Positions 1-5,547 of a DNA stretch of 7,397 bases are shown here, piece by piece. Source of the DNA: Wenzhouxiangella sp. (GTDB lineage Bacteria; Pseudomonadota; Gammaproteobacteria; Xanthomonadales; Wenzhouxiangellaceae); assembly GCA_021767625.1 (NCBI GenBank), contig JAASTB010000112.1, forward strand, positions 1-7,397, written 5' to 3'. Position numbers and translations under genes: made by a program. The notes beneath the pieces are model-generated. The model worked only from the letters and a program-made list of their open reading frames with translations, made no database searches and was not told the DNA's origin. Numbering within the stretch: position 1 is the first letter of the stretch; the number at the start of each line of letters is the position of its first letter.

Positions 1-780
1 CACGGCGAGCCGCTGGTGCTCCTGCACGGTTTCAACGGCGACGGCTATCATTTCGCCCGCGTCTCGCGTCTGCTCGGCGCTCATTTCCGCGTCATCGCAC
101 CCGACCTGCCCGGCTTCGGCCAGACCGCCTTCGAGGACGAACTCGACTATGACGTGGACTCGCAGGCCCGGCGCGTCCTGGCCCTTCTCGACGAGCTGGG
201 CATCGAACGCTTCTACCTCGGCGGCAATTCCATGGGGGGCTATGTGGCCTGCGCCCTGGCGTGCATTGCGCCAGACCGGGTTCGCGCCCTTTGGCTGATG
301 AATCCCGGCGGTCTCCAGACCGCGCCCCTTTCTCCGCTTTTCGAGGTCGTCTACCAGGGCGGCCACAACGCTCTGGTCGTGCGCGATCGCAAGGACTTCC
401 AGGGCCTGATGGACTACTGCTTCGTGCGCCCGCCCTGGCTGCCCCGGCCCCTGGCGCGGCAACTGGCCGATCGTGCCGCGCGCCACGCCGAGCGGGCGCA
501 GGGCATTTTCGATGCCATCCGATTTCACTCGACGCCGCTGGAAGAACTCGCCCGCGGTCTCGACATGCCGGCCCTGATCGTGTGGGGCCAGGCCGACCAG
601 GTGCTTCACCCCGACGGGCTCAAGCTGCTTTCGGAAAGCATGCCCCAGGCTCAAACCCTGCTGATGCCGGCCACCGGTCACCTGCCGATGATCGAGAAGC
701 CGCGGCCGACGGCGGAGGCCTGGATCAGCTTTGCCGAGTCGGCGGCCCGGCGGGAGACGCGCGAGGCGGCGCGAGTGTAG
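1..780 (+). CDS. Alpha/beta-fold hydrolase (lipase/esterase-like), 5' end outside window
   Basis: A serine hydrolase of the alpha/beta fold, probably an esterase or lipase; the true substrate cannot be read from the sequence. The frame is open from base 1, so the start lies upstream, and 259 residues are visible. Counting codons from base 1, the oxyanion-hole motif HGF is at residues 9-11, the nucleophile elbow GGNSMGG carries Ser77, the acid is Asp199 in WGQADQ, and the base is His227 in TGHLP. The triad is therefore complete and in the usual order and spacing. The lid region (about residues 125-160) contains a segment reading FVRPPWLPRPL, which recalls family V bacterial lipases of the Moraxella/Psychrobacter type; that subfamily call is inference. 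It ends at a TAG 71 bp before the Lon-like gene on the same strand, so the two could be cotranscribed. Other alpha/beta hydrolase activities, such as haloalkane dehalogenase or C-C hydrolase, are possible. Confidence 0.9.
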   Translation, partial: HGEPLVLLHGFNGDGYHFARVSRLLGAHFRVIAPDLPGFGQTAFEDELDYDVDSQARRVLALLDELGIERFYLGGNSMGGYVACALACIAPDRVRALWLMNPGGLQTAPLSPLFEVVYQGGHNALVVRDRKDFQGLMDYCFVRPPWLPRPLARQLADRAARHAERAQGIFDAIRFHSTPLEELARGLDMPALIVWGQADQVLHPDGLKLLSESMPQAQTLLMPATGHLPMIEKPRPTAEAWISFAESAARRETREAARV

Positions 781-813
781 TATGACCACAGTTCACGGGG
801 GATTGGAGAACAC

Positions 814-850
814 GGGAGGCAACATGAACAAGCATCAGGGAAGGGCGTAA
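814..850 (+). other. Shine-Dalgarno plus 8-codon mini-ORF just upstream of the Lon-like gene
   Basis: A strong GGGAGG Shine-Dalgarno (814-819) lies 4 bases before ATG 824. That ATG opens an 8-codon frame, MNKHQGRA, ending in TAA at 848-850. The GTG start of the Lon-like gene begins at 852, one base after the stop, in a different frame. This geometry suits a leader peptide or translational coupling. It could also be a remnant of the original start disconnected by a small indel, or simply chance. Nothing shows that the peptide itself has a function. Confidence 0.3.
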
Positions 851-851
851 C

Positions 852-3176
852 GTGGCCCGGCACGCGATTCCACCCGAGCGCCTGCGCTGGCAGCCCGACG
901 GCGACGACATTCCCGGCGATTCCACGCGCGACATCCCGGTTCTGGACGGCACGTTAGGCCAGGACGCGGCGCTCGAGGCCCTCCATTACGGCATTGCCAG
1001 TCCGGGCCACAACCAGCACGTCTTTCTGCGCGGCCCGCGCGGCAGCGGTCGGCGCAGACTGCTCGACAGCCTTTTCGGCAGCTTGCGCCCCGGGGCGCGC
1101 CAGAACCGCGACTTCTGCTTCGTCCACAACTTCTCCAACCCCGATCGCCCCCGACTGATCATCCTGCCGCGCGGCGAGGGACGCCCTTTCCAGAAACAGA
1201 TGCACCGCATTGCGTTGTTCGTGCGCGAGCGCCTGCCGGACATCCTCGCCAACGACCCGATCCGAGGCCGCCGCGAGGCCCGCCGCGAGGCCGCCGAGCG
1301 CGATATCCGCTTGCTGCTGCGGCCGCTGGAGAAGAAGCTCGAGGCCGAAGGCCTGGCGCTGATCCGCAGCCAGGCCGGGCCCAATGCGCGCTTGCAGGTT
1401 TCGGTGCGCATCATGGGCAAGCCCGTCTCCCAGGAGGAGTTCCGCAACATGGTGGCGCGCAAGCAAGCCACCGAGGAAGACCGCAAGAAGTTCGAGGAGC
1501 GGATCAAGTCCTACGACGAAGAGATCAACAAGATCTCACGCCAGATCCGCAAGAAGTGGCAGCAGGCCCAGCAGCACATCGAGCAGATCGATATTACCGA
1601 AACCGCTCGCATCATGGGCGAGATGACAGCCGAGGTCTCGCAACGCTTCAAGGCCGACGGCATCGAGGTGTACCTGCGCGAGGTCATCGACGACGTGCTG
1701 GAAAAACGCATCGGGCACGAAACCAGCCAGCTTGCCGACCCGACCGTGCTCTACGGCGTCAACGTACTCAACATGGGCCGGGAAGACAGCGGCGCCCCGG
1801 CCATCTCGACCAGTTCGATTTCTCCGGCCAGCCTGTTCGGCACGGTCGATCCGGCCTGGCGAAGCGGCGGCCGGGCCGTTGCGTCCTTCCAGGGCATCCG
1901 CTCGGGCACCCTGATCCAGGCCGACGGCGGCTTCCTGATTCTCGATGCCGAAGACCTGGCCAGCGAACCCGGCGTATTCCGCCAACTGCTGCGCATCCTG
2001 CGCGCCGGCGAGGTTTCCATCGCCGCGCCGACGGCCGACTGGAGCCAGGCTGCCCAGTCCCTGAGGCCGGAAGCCGTACCCATCGACGTGGGCGTCATCC
2101 TGGTCGGAGATGCGGCCGCCTACACGCAACTGGAATCCATCAGCCGGGAGTTTTCCCGGCGCTTTCGCCTGCTGGCCGATCTAGAAGCCAGCGTGCAGCG
2201 GGATGCCGAAGGCATTGACCGGACCTGTCGGTTCGTTTCCGCGGTGGTGCAGCGCGAAGACCTGCTGCCGCTGACGCGTCCGGGGCTTACCGCCGTCGTC
2301 GAAATCAGCGCCCGTCTGTCGGATCAGCCGGGAAGACTGACCACGCGTGTCGGCAGGCTCGCCGAGATCGTCCGGGAGGCCGCCTTTCTAGCTGCCGAAG
2401 ACGACGAGACCGAAATCGGCCGCGAGCACGTCGAAGCCGCATTCGGCAGGATTCGACACCGGGCCGGCCTGCCAGCGGCGGGAAGAATCCAGCACATCGT
2501 CGACAGCGGCCTGATCCGACTGCGCGGCCGCTCGGCCGGCCAGCTCAACGTGATCAGCCGCGAGCGCCTGGCTGACGAGATGTTCGGCGCACCGGCCCGC
2601 CTGAGCCTGACCGCAGCACATGGCTCCGGCAACGGCATCTCGCTGGAAAGCGGCGAAGGCGAACTGCCGGTTCGGCAATTCCTGCTGCCGATGCTCACCG
2701 AGCTGTTGCACCTCGACGCCCTGCCCGACCTGCGCGTGGCGATGACCCTCGATCCCGCGGTGGCACCGGAGGACGCGGCATCGACCCTGCTCGGCCAGGC
2801 CTGCGGCCTGCTCGCCGCACTGGCGGGCCTGTCGATCCGGCAGGAACTGGCCGTCATCGGCAGCGTCGACGCTCGCGGCCAGGTGGGCCGCGTGGACTAC
2901 GTCAACGAGCGTATCGAAGGATTCTTCGACGCCTGCAACCGGGTGGGACTCAACGGCCAGCAAGGCGTCATCATCCCCGCCGTGGACAAGGATCGCCTGG
3001 CCCTGGACAAACGCGTCATCAAGGCCTGCACCAACGACCAGTTCCACGTCATGGCCGCCGCGAGCATCGCCGAGGCCCTCGAGCGACTGACCGGCAAGAC
3101 CGCCGGCATCTGGAAGGACGACGGCTTCCCCGAGGACTCCGTGCTGGGCATGGCACGCAAATCGTTGATGGAATAG
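852..3176 (+). CDS. Lon-like AAA protein (AAA_32/LonB type), with degenerate Walker A and dyad Lys replaced by Arg
   Basis: A 774-residue relative of ATP-dependent Lon proteases of the AAA_32 group, which are cytosolic. The GTG at 852 is the only start before an in-frame stop at 825-827, and the first residues (IPPERLRW) fit the family's usual opening. Domains in order are: a P-loop region at residues 50-75; a charged, probably coiled-coil insertion (about 140-250); the Walker B-like segment GGFLILDAEDL with Asp365; an arginine-rich FSRRFRLLADLE at 434-445; and a C-terminal Lon proteolytic domain (about 560-745) with the typical IRQELAVIGSVDARGQV and VNERIEGFF motifs. The P-loop reads GPRGSGRRR (61-69), with Arg67 where Lys is expected and Arg68 where Thr/Ser is expected. 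In the protease domain, Ser644 aligns with the Lon nucleophile, but the residue 43 positions on, where Lon has the dyad Lys, is Arg687. Family membership is clear. Loss of ATPase and peptidase activity is inferred. It converges with the anti-sigma gene, 13 bp away. Confidence 0.93.
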   Translation: MARHAIPPERLRWQPDGDDIPGDSTRDIPVLDGTLGQDAALEALHYGIASPGHNQHVFLRGPRGSGRRRLLDSLFGSLRPGARQNRDFCFVHNFSNPDRPRLIILPRGEGRPFQKQMHRIALFVRERLPDILANDPIRGRREARREAAERDIRLLLRPLEKKLEAEGLALIRSQAGPNARLQVSVRIMGKPVSQEEFRNMVARKQATEEDRKKFEERIKSYDEEINKISRQIRKKWQQAQQHIEQIDITETARIMGEMTAEVSQRFKADGIEVYLREVIDDVLEKRIGHETSQLADPTVLYGVNVLNMGREDSGAPAISTSSISPASLFGTVDPAWRSGGRAVASFQGIRSGTLIQADGGFLILDAEDLASEPGVFRQLLRILRAGEVSIAAPTADWSQAAQSLRPEAVPIDVGVILVGDAAAYTQLESISREFSRRFRLLADLEASVQRDAEGIDRTCRFVSAVVQREDLLPLTRPGLTAVVEISARLSDQPGRLTTRVGRLAEIVREAAFLAAEDDETEIGREHVEAAFGRIRHRAGLPAAGRIQHIVDSGLIRLRGRSAGQLNVISRERLADEMFGAPARLSLTAAHGSGNGISLESGEGELPVRQFLLPMLTELLHLDALPDLRVAMTLDPAVAPEDAASTLLGQACGLLAALAGLSIRQELAVIGSVDARGQVGRVDYVNERIEGFFDACNRVGLNGQQGVIIPAVDKDRLALDKRVIKACTNDQFHVMAAASIAEALERLTGKTAGIWKDDGFPEDSVLGMARKSLME

Positions 3177-3181
3177 GCGCA

Positions 3182-3203
3182 ACGCCGGCTCACTGCTCGG
3201 CGT
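3182..3203. other. Short GC hairpin across the convergent Lon-like/anti-sigma gene ends
   Basis: ACGCCG (3182-3187) and CGGCGT (3198-3203) form a 6-bp stem with a 10-base loop that spans the anti-sigma stop codon. No T-run follows on either strand, so it is a weak candidate for bidirectional 3'-end formation and may be chance in GC-rich DNA. Confidence 0.2.
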
Positions 3204-3519
3204 CGAGAAAATAGGCCTCTAATCGTTCCGAGTCCAGTTCAAGCTGCCTGGGCCGTTGGCCATCGATGACCAGCGGGGGTACACGATGTTCGGCCAGAGT
3301 GCGGCGAAGTTCTTCGATCTGCAGCGACTGATTCTGGCGGGTATGCACTAGTTCCAGCAACCAGGGCACAAATACCAGGATGGCGAGCACCACGGCCGCC
3401 GCGGCAACTGGGCGAAATCCCGATGCTCGTCTTGACGGTCGATCCAGTCTCTCCCGCAAGCGGCCGAGCCCTCCCGGCGGCGGTTCGAGGCTCGGAAAGT
3501 GCTGTTCCATTCTACTCAT
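3190..3519 (-). CDS. Small single-pass membrane protein, putative anti-sigma factor
   Basis: A 109-residue protein that is not recognisable by family but has the shape and position of an anti-sigma factor. A basic, proline-containing cytoplasmic segment (1-36, including EPPPGGLGRLRERLDR) is followed by one membrane helix (about 37-58, alanine/valine/leucine-rich). A hydrophilic C-terminal part (59-109) then begins with a helix-prone QNQSLQIEELRRTL and ends in an acidic tail. There is no HxxxCxxC zinc anti-sigma motif, so it is not a classic ZAS protein. Its ATG overlaps the last 8 bases of the sigma gene (ATGAGTAG), which implies translational coupling and matched stoichiometry. Met4 is an alternative start, but the Shine-Dalgarno sequence favours Met1. 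That it binds and holds the neighbouring ECF factor at the membrane is inference from context; it could instead be an accessory membrane sensor. Confidence 0.8.
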   Translation of the reverse strand: MSRMEQHFPSLEPPPGGLGRLRERLDRPSRRASGFRPVAAAAVVLAILVFVPWLLELVHTRQNQSLQIEELRRTLAEHRVPPLVIDGQRPRQLELDSERLEAYFLDAEQ

Positions 3520-3997
3520 CGAGCAATTCCTTCAGTCGCCTGACCGCAGCATGCTTGCGCGAGGCCAGCGTTCCGGCCGGAATACGCAGCAGGGAGGCCA
3601 GCCGGTCGGGCGGGATGCCGCAGAAGATATCCAACAACACCACTTCTCTGGACATGTCGGGCAAACGGTCCAGCGCGTCGCGCAGCCGCCGGTTGCGTTC
3701 GCCCAGTTCGGCTTCCTGGTCCGGCTTGGAAGCGCCGGTCAGCGTCGGCGGCAGGGGCATCCAATCCAGCAGCTTGTCCCGGCGATGCCGGTTGCGCCCG
3801 AGATTGATCACCGTCGTCCACACCAGTGCGTCAATGCGGCCTTCGTCGATATCGGCTCGCTTTCGCCAAATGCGTTCGAAGGCGTCGTGGATGAGGTCGC
3901 AACAGGTCTCCGGATGCCAAAACCACCGATACAGGTAGTTGTAAAGCGGGCGCTCCAGTCGGACATAGGCCGCCTCCAATCCTTGCCTGGACAGCAC
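3512..3997 (-). CDS. ECF-type RNA polymerase sigma factor (sigma-70 family)
   Basis: A 161-residue sigma factor with only regions 2 and 4, the ECF architecture. It redirects RNA polymerase to a specific promoter set. Region 2 spans about residues 8-72: LERPLYNYLYRW, then the core-binding DLIHDAFERIWR (34-45), then the TTVINLGRNRHRR helix. A linker of about 30 residues follows. Region 4 spans about 103-159: LPDMSREVVLLDIFCGIPPD, then the recognition helix around IPAGTLASRKHAAVRRL. The GTG at 3997 is chosen because region 2 needs nearly all of the reading frame and the only in-frame upstream codons lead to the stop of the preceding gene four codons earlier. No good Shine-Dalgarno precedes it, so translation probably depends on ribosomes finishing the lipoprotein gene. 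The downstream gene is the likely anti-sigma factor. The target regulon is unknown, though autoregulation would be typical. The ECF subgroup cannot be assigned by eye. Confidence 0.92.
   Translation of the reverse strand: MLSRQGLEAAYVRLERPLYNYLYRWFWHPETCCDLIHDAFERIWRKRADIDEGRIDALVWTTVINLGRNRHRRDKLLDWMPLPPTLTGASKPDQEAELGERNRRLRDALDRLPDMSREVVLLDIFCGIPPDRLASLLRIPAGTLASRKHAAVRRLKELLDE
3527..3533 (-). promoter_or_regulatory. Ribosome binding site of the putative anti-sigma gene, inside the sigma gene
   Basis: On the minus strand GAAGGAA lies 7 bases before the ATG at 3519, within the last codons of the sigma gene. It supports the 3519 start over Met4 and shows that the downstream gene has its own initiation signal despite the 8-base overlap. 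Confidence 0.65.
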
Positions 3998-4006
3998 GAG
4001 TTCGGC

Positions 4007-4744
4007 TCAGTCCGCTGAGTCGGTCCATTCAACTCGGGCAACCAGAACCTGGTAGGAGGCCTGCTCGTCGTTTCCACCATCATGCACCTTGCCCAGAACG
4101 AGCGCCCTTCCCGGTTTCAGTTCGTGATTGACCTCGTAGTTGATCGAGGACGACTGTCCGGGCGAATGAATTCGAGCATGCAGGGCAACGCCCTCTTCGG
4201 TGGCCTGGACGCTGTGCATCGAGACATACGTTCCTCGACCCGAGCGGACGTGGCCTACGTTGCTGGCTGCCCTGTGGTGCGTCTCCAGATAGTCTTCGAC
4301 CGACAGCGAGTATCCATCAAACCGATCGAGCATTGGCTTCAGATCCGACAGGATGTCGTCGGGAACGTCCTCGCTACTCGTATCCTTGGCCATGCGCAGG
4401 AACCAGTACTGGACTCTAAACGGCCGCTCGATAGCGTCCGTCGAATCCGAAACCCGAAGCTGATCGATCATGGCAGCGATTTCGTCCTGAAGAAAGCGCG
4501 AGGCGTTGACCGCAAGGCGATTCTCATCGAGCAACTCCACCCTGCCGCGAAGTGGAAGATCCTCGCGGGAAAGAAGCTCGTTGAGTTTCTCGTCCAGGGT
4601 ATCGATCTGTAGGCCAGTGACATCATGGACGCGCAGTACCGACTCCTCAGAGTCGGGAGTGCTCGACTGGTTACACGCCGTGAGCATCAGGGCCAAAGCC
4701 ATTAGAAAGGCAGCGAGGCGTAGATTCGATTTGCAATGGTTCAT
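4007..4744 (-). CDS. Predicted lipoprotein, first gene of the ECF sigma unit; secretin-N-like middle
   Basis: A 245-residue protein not assigned to a named family. The N-terminus is a lipoprotein signal peptide: basic NHCKSNLRL, a hydrophobic stretch, then the lipobox LTAC with Cys24 as the lipidated residue. Asn at +2 and no Asp make outer-membrane delivery more likely than inner-membrane retention. After an acidic linker, residues 37-96 include VLRVHDVTGL and a beta-alpha pattern, GRVELLDENRLAV then FLQDEIAAMIDQL. RPFRVQYWFLR follows at 107-117. This order recalls secretin N-domains leading into the secretin core, but the homology is uncertain. The C-terminal third (about 165-240) looks beta-rich, ending YQVLVARVEW. 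GGGAG lies 10 bases before the ATG. The stop is 9 bases before the sigma start and in the same frame. Being first in the unit suggests an envelope sensor, effector or target of the sigma circuit; that is inference. The gene is visibly less GC-rich than its neighbours. Confidence 0.82.
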   Translation of the reverse strand: MNHCKSNLRLAAFLMALALMLTACNQSSTPDSEESVLRVHDVTGLQIDTLDEKLNELLSREDLPLRGRVELLDENRLAVNASRFLQDEIAAMIDQLRVSDSTDAIERPFRVQYWFLRMAKDTSSEDVPDDILSDLKPMLDRFDGYSLSVEDYLETHHRAASNVGHVRSGRGTYVSMHSVQATEEGVALHARIHSPGQSSSINYEVNHELKPGRALVLGKVHDGGNDEQASYQVLVARVEWTDSAD

Positions 4745-4764
4745 CGTGCAGGCACTCCCGTAAA

Positions 4765-4788
4765 TTGGTTACCCAGTACTACAACCAA
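4765..4788 (-). promoter_or_regulatory. Dyad upstream of the lipoprotein/ECF unit, possible operator
   Basis: TTGGTT (4765-4770) and AACCAA (4783-4788) form a perfect 6+6 inverted repeat with a 12-base spacer that contains the palindrome AGTACT (4775-4780). It sits 21-44 bases upstream of the lipoprotein ATG, in the 78-bp gap (4745-4822) that must hold any promoter of this unit. It may be a repressor or activator site, or a structure in the leader RNA. No convincing -35/-10 pair, of either housekeeping or ECF type, was found in the gap. Confidence 0.3.
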
Positions 4789-4822
4789 GGCGGCATTTCT
4801 TTCACCGTAGTGGCACAAGCAC

Positions 4823-5509
4823 CTACTTGGCGTTGGCGAGAGCACTTCTGAGCCGCTGGCGATCGCCGTCGATCCCGAGCTTGTCGAGCGAGCGCTCGAG
4901 GCGTTTCAGCATGGGTTCGGGATCGACGGGCTTGTTCTCGATCCGGGCTCGGTCGAAGTCGATGACGTGCCAATGGCCGTCGCCGTCGATGAGCAGGTTG
5001 TGGGCGTTGAGGTCGGGGTGGATGACGCCGGCGGCGAAGAAGCGCTGCAAGGTTCGGCCCAGGCGGCGCCAGTGAAACTCTTCGAGGATGTCGGCCGCCT
5101 GCGGCAGACTGATGGTGTTCTCGATCAGCCGCGTCAGTATGGCGGCGCGATAGGTCAGGCCCAGGCGCTGGCAGCCGGCGATCAACGGTACCGGCACCGG
5201 CAGTTCGAGTTGGCGCAACCTTGCGAGGATTCTGAACTCACGGAAACTGCGGCTGCGCGCGTAACCGGTGAAAAAATACCGCTCTTTGCTGACGCGCGCG
5301 ACCATGCCGCCGCGCAGGTAGCGGCGAAGAACGGCCGGGCCGGCGTCGGTGGTGACAGCCAGTGCCTGGCCGCGCCCTCCGAATTCCGCCAGCACGGCGT
5401 CCCGAATTCGCCAGAACCCGGGCTCGAGCCACTCGGGGCTGACCACGTCGAGGGCCGACGGGTCATATAGAATATGCAGAGAGCCTGCTTGCAGTTCCGA
5501 TTCCGGCAT
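4823..5509 (-). CDS. kdkA: 3-deoxy-D-manno-octulosonic acid kinase
   Basis: Kdo kinase uses ATP to phosphorylate the Kdo residue attached to lipid A precursor, at the cytoplasmic face of the inner membrane, during LPS inner-core assembly. The 228-residue product matches the family length and has the eukaryotic-kinase-like layout of the KdkA/WaaP group. The nucleotide-binding side is LRRYLRGGMVAR (61-72), followed by the family's aromatic/basic segment around YFFTGYARSRSFREF (78-92). The catalytic loop is HPDLNAHN (164-171) with Asp166 and Asn171, and the metal-binding motif is DFD (184-186). All key residues are present. The ATG at 5509 has only a weak GGGG four bases upstream, and no better in-frame start is seen. 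It diverges from the GT9 heptosyltransferase with 38 bp between starts, which fits a shared role in core biosynthesis. Bacteria using KdkA usually carry a single phosphorylated Kdo; that this organism does so is inference. Confidence 0.93.
   Translation of the reverse strand: MPESELQAGSLHILYDPSALDVVSPEWLEPGFWRIRDAVLAEFGGRGQALAVTTDAGPAVLRRYLRGGMVARVSKERYFFTGYARSRSFREFRILARLRQLELPVPVPLIAGCQRLGLTYRAAILTRLIENTISLPQAADILEEFHWRRLGRTLQRFFAAGVIHPDLNAHNLLIDGDGHWHVIDFDRARIENKPVDPEPMLKRLERSLDKLGIDGDRQRLRSALANAK
5466..5473 (+). promoter_or_regulatory. Possible -10 element for the heptosyltransferase, inside kdkA
   Basis: TATAGAAT is an AT-rich island within the GC-rich 5' coding end of kdkA, containing TAGAAT (5 of 6 to TATAAT). 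A start site just downstream would give a leader of about 70 bases before the GTG at 5548. No recognisable -35 box lies at the right distance, so the call is weak. Confidence 0.2.
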
Positions 5510-5547
5510 ATTGCCCCGGTCGCTTTCCGATTGAGTTTCGCCGTATC

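Noticed and set aside
778..783. TAGTAT after the hydrolase gene as a -10 box for the Lon-like gene
   Set aside because: Only four of six bases match, and nothing like a -35 box lies 16-18 bases upstream.
261..785. Second plus-strand frame inside the alpha/beta hydrolase
   Set aside because: Arg/Pro/Ala-rich shadow of a gene with a complete catalytic triad.
2388..3182. Minus-strand open frame (264 codons) antisense to the Lon-like protease domain
   Set aside because: The plus strand encodes recognisable Lon motifs throughout. The antisense translation has no domain pattern and no good ribosome binding site was noted.
3176..3203. Hairpins between the Lon-like and anti-sigma stops as a bidirectional terminator
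   Set aside because: The 6-bp stem and a competing 4-bp stem (GGCG/CGCC) have no T-run on either side. Kept only as a low-confidence structure, not called a terminator.
3380..4018. Plus-strand open frame (212 codons) opposite the sigma and anti-sigma genes
   Set aside because: The minus strand carries sigma regions 2 and 4 and a membrane helix in the right order. The plus-strand product matches nothing and crosses two real genes.
4082..4612. Plus-strand open frame (176 codons) opposite the lipoprotein
   Set aside because: The minus-strand frame has a textbook signal peptide, lipobox and Shine-Dalgarno. The plus-strand frame has none of these.
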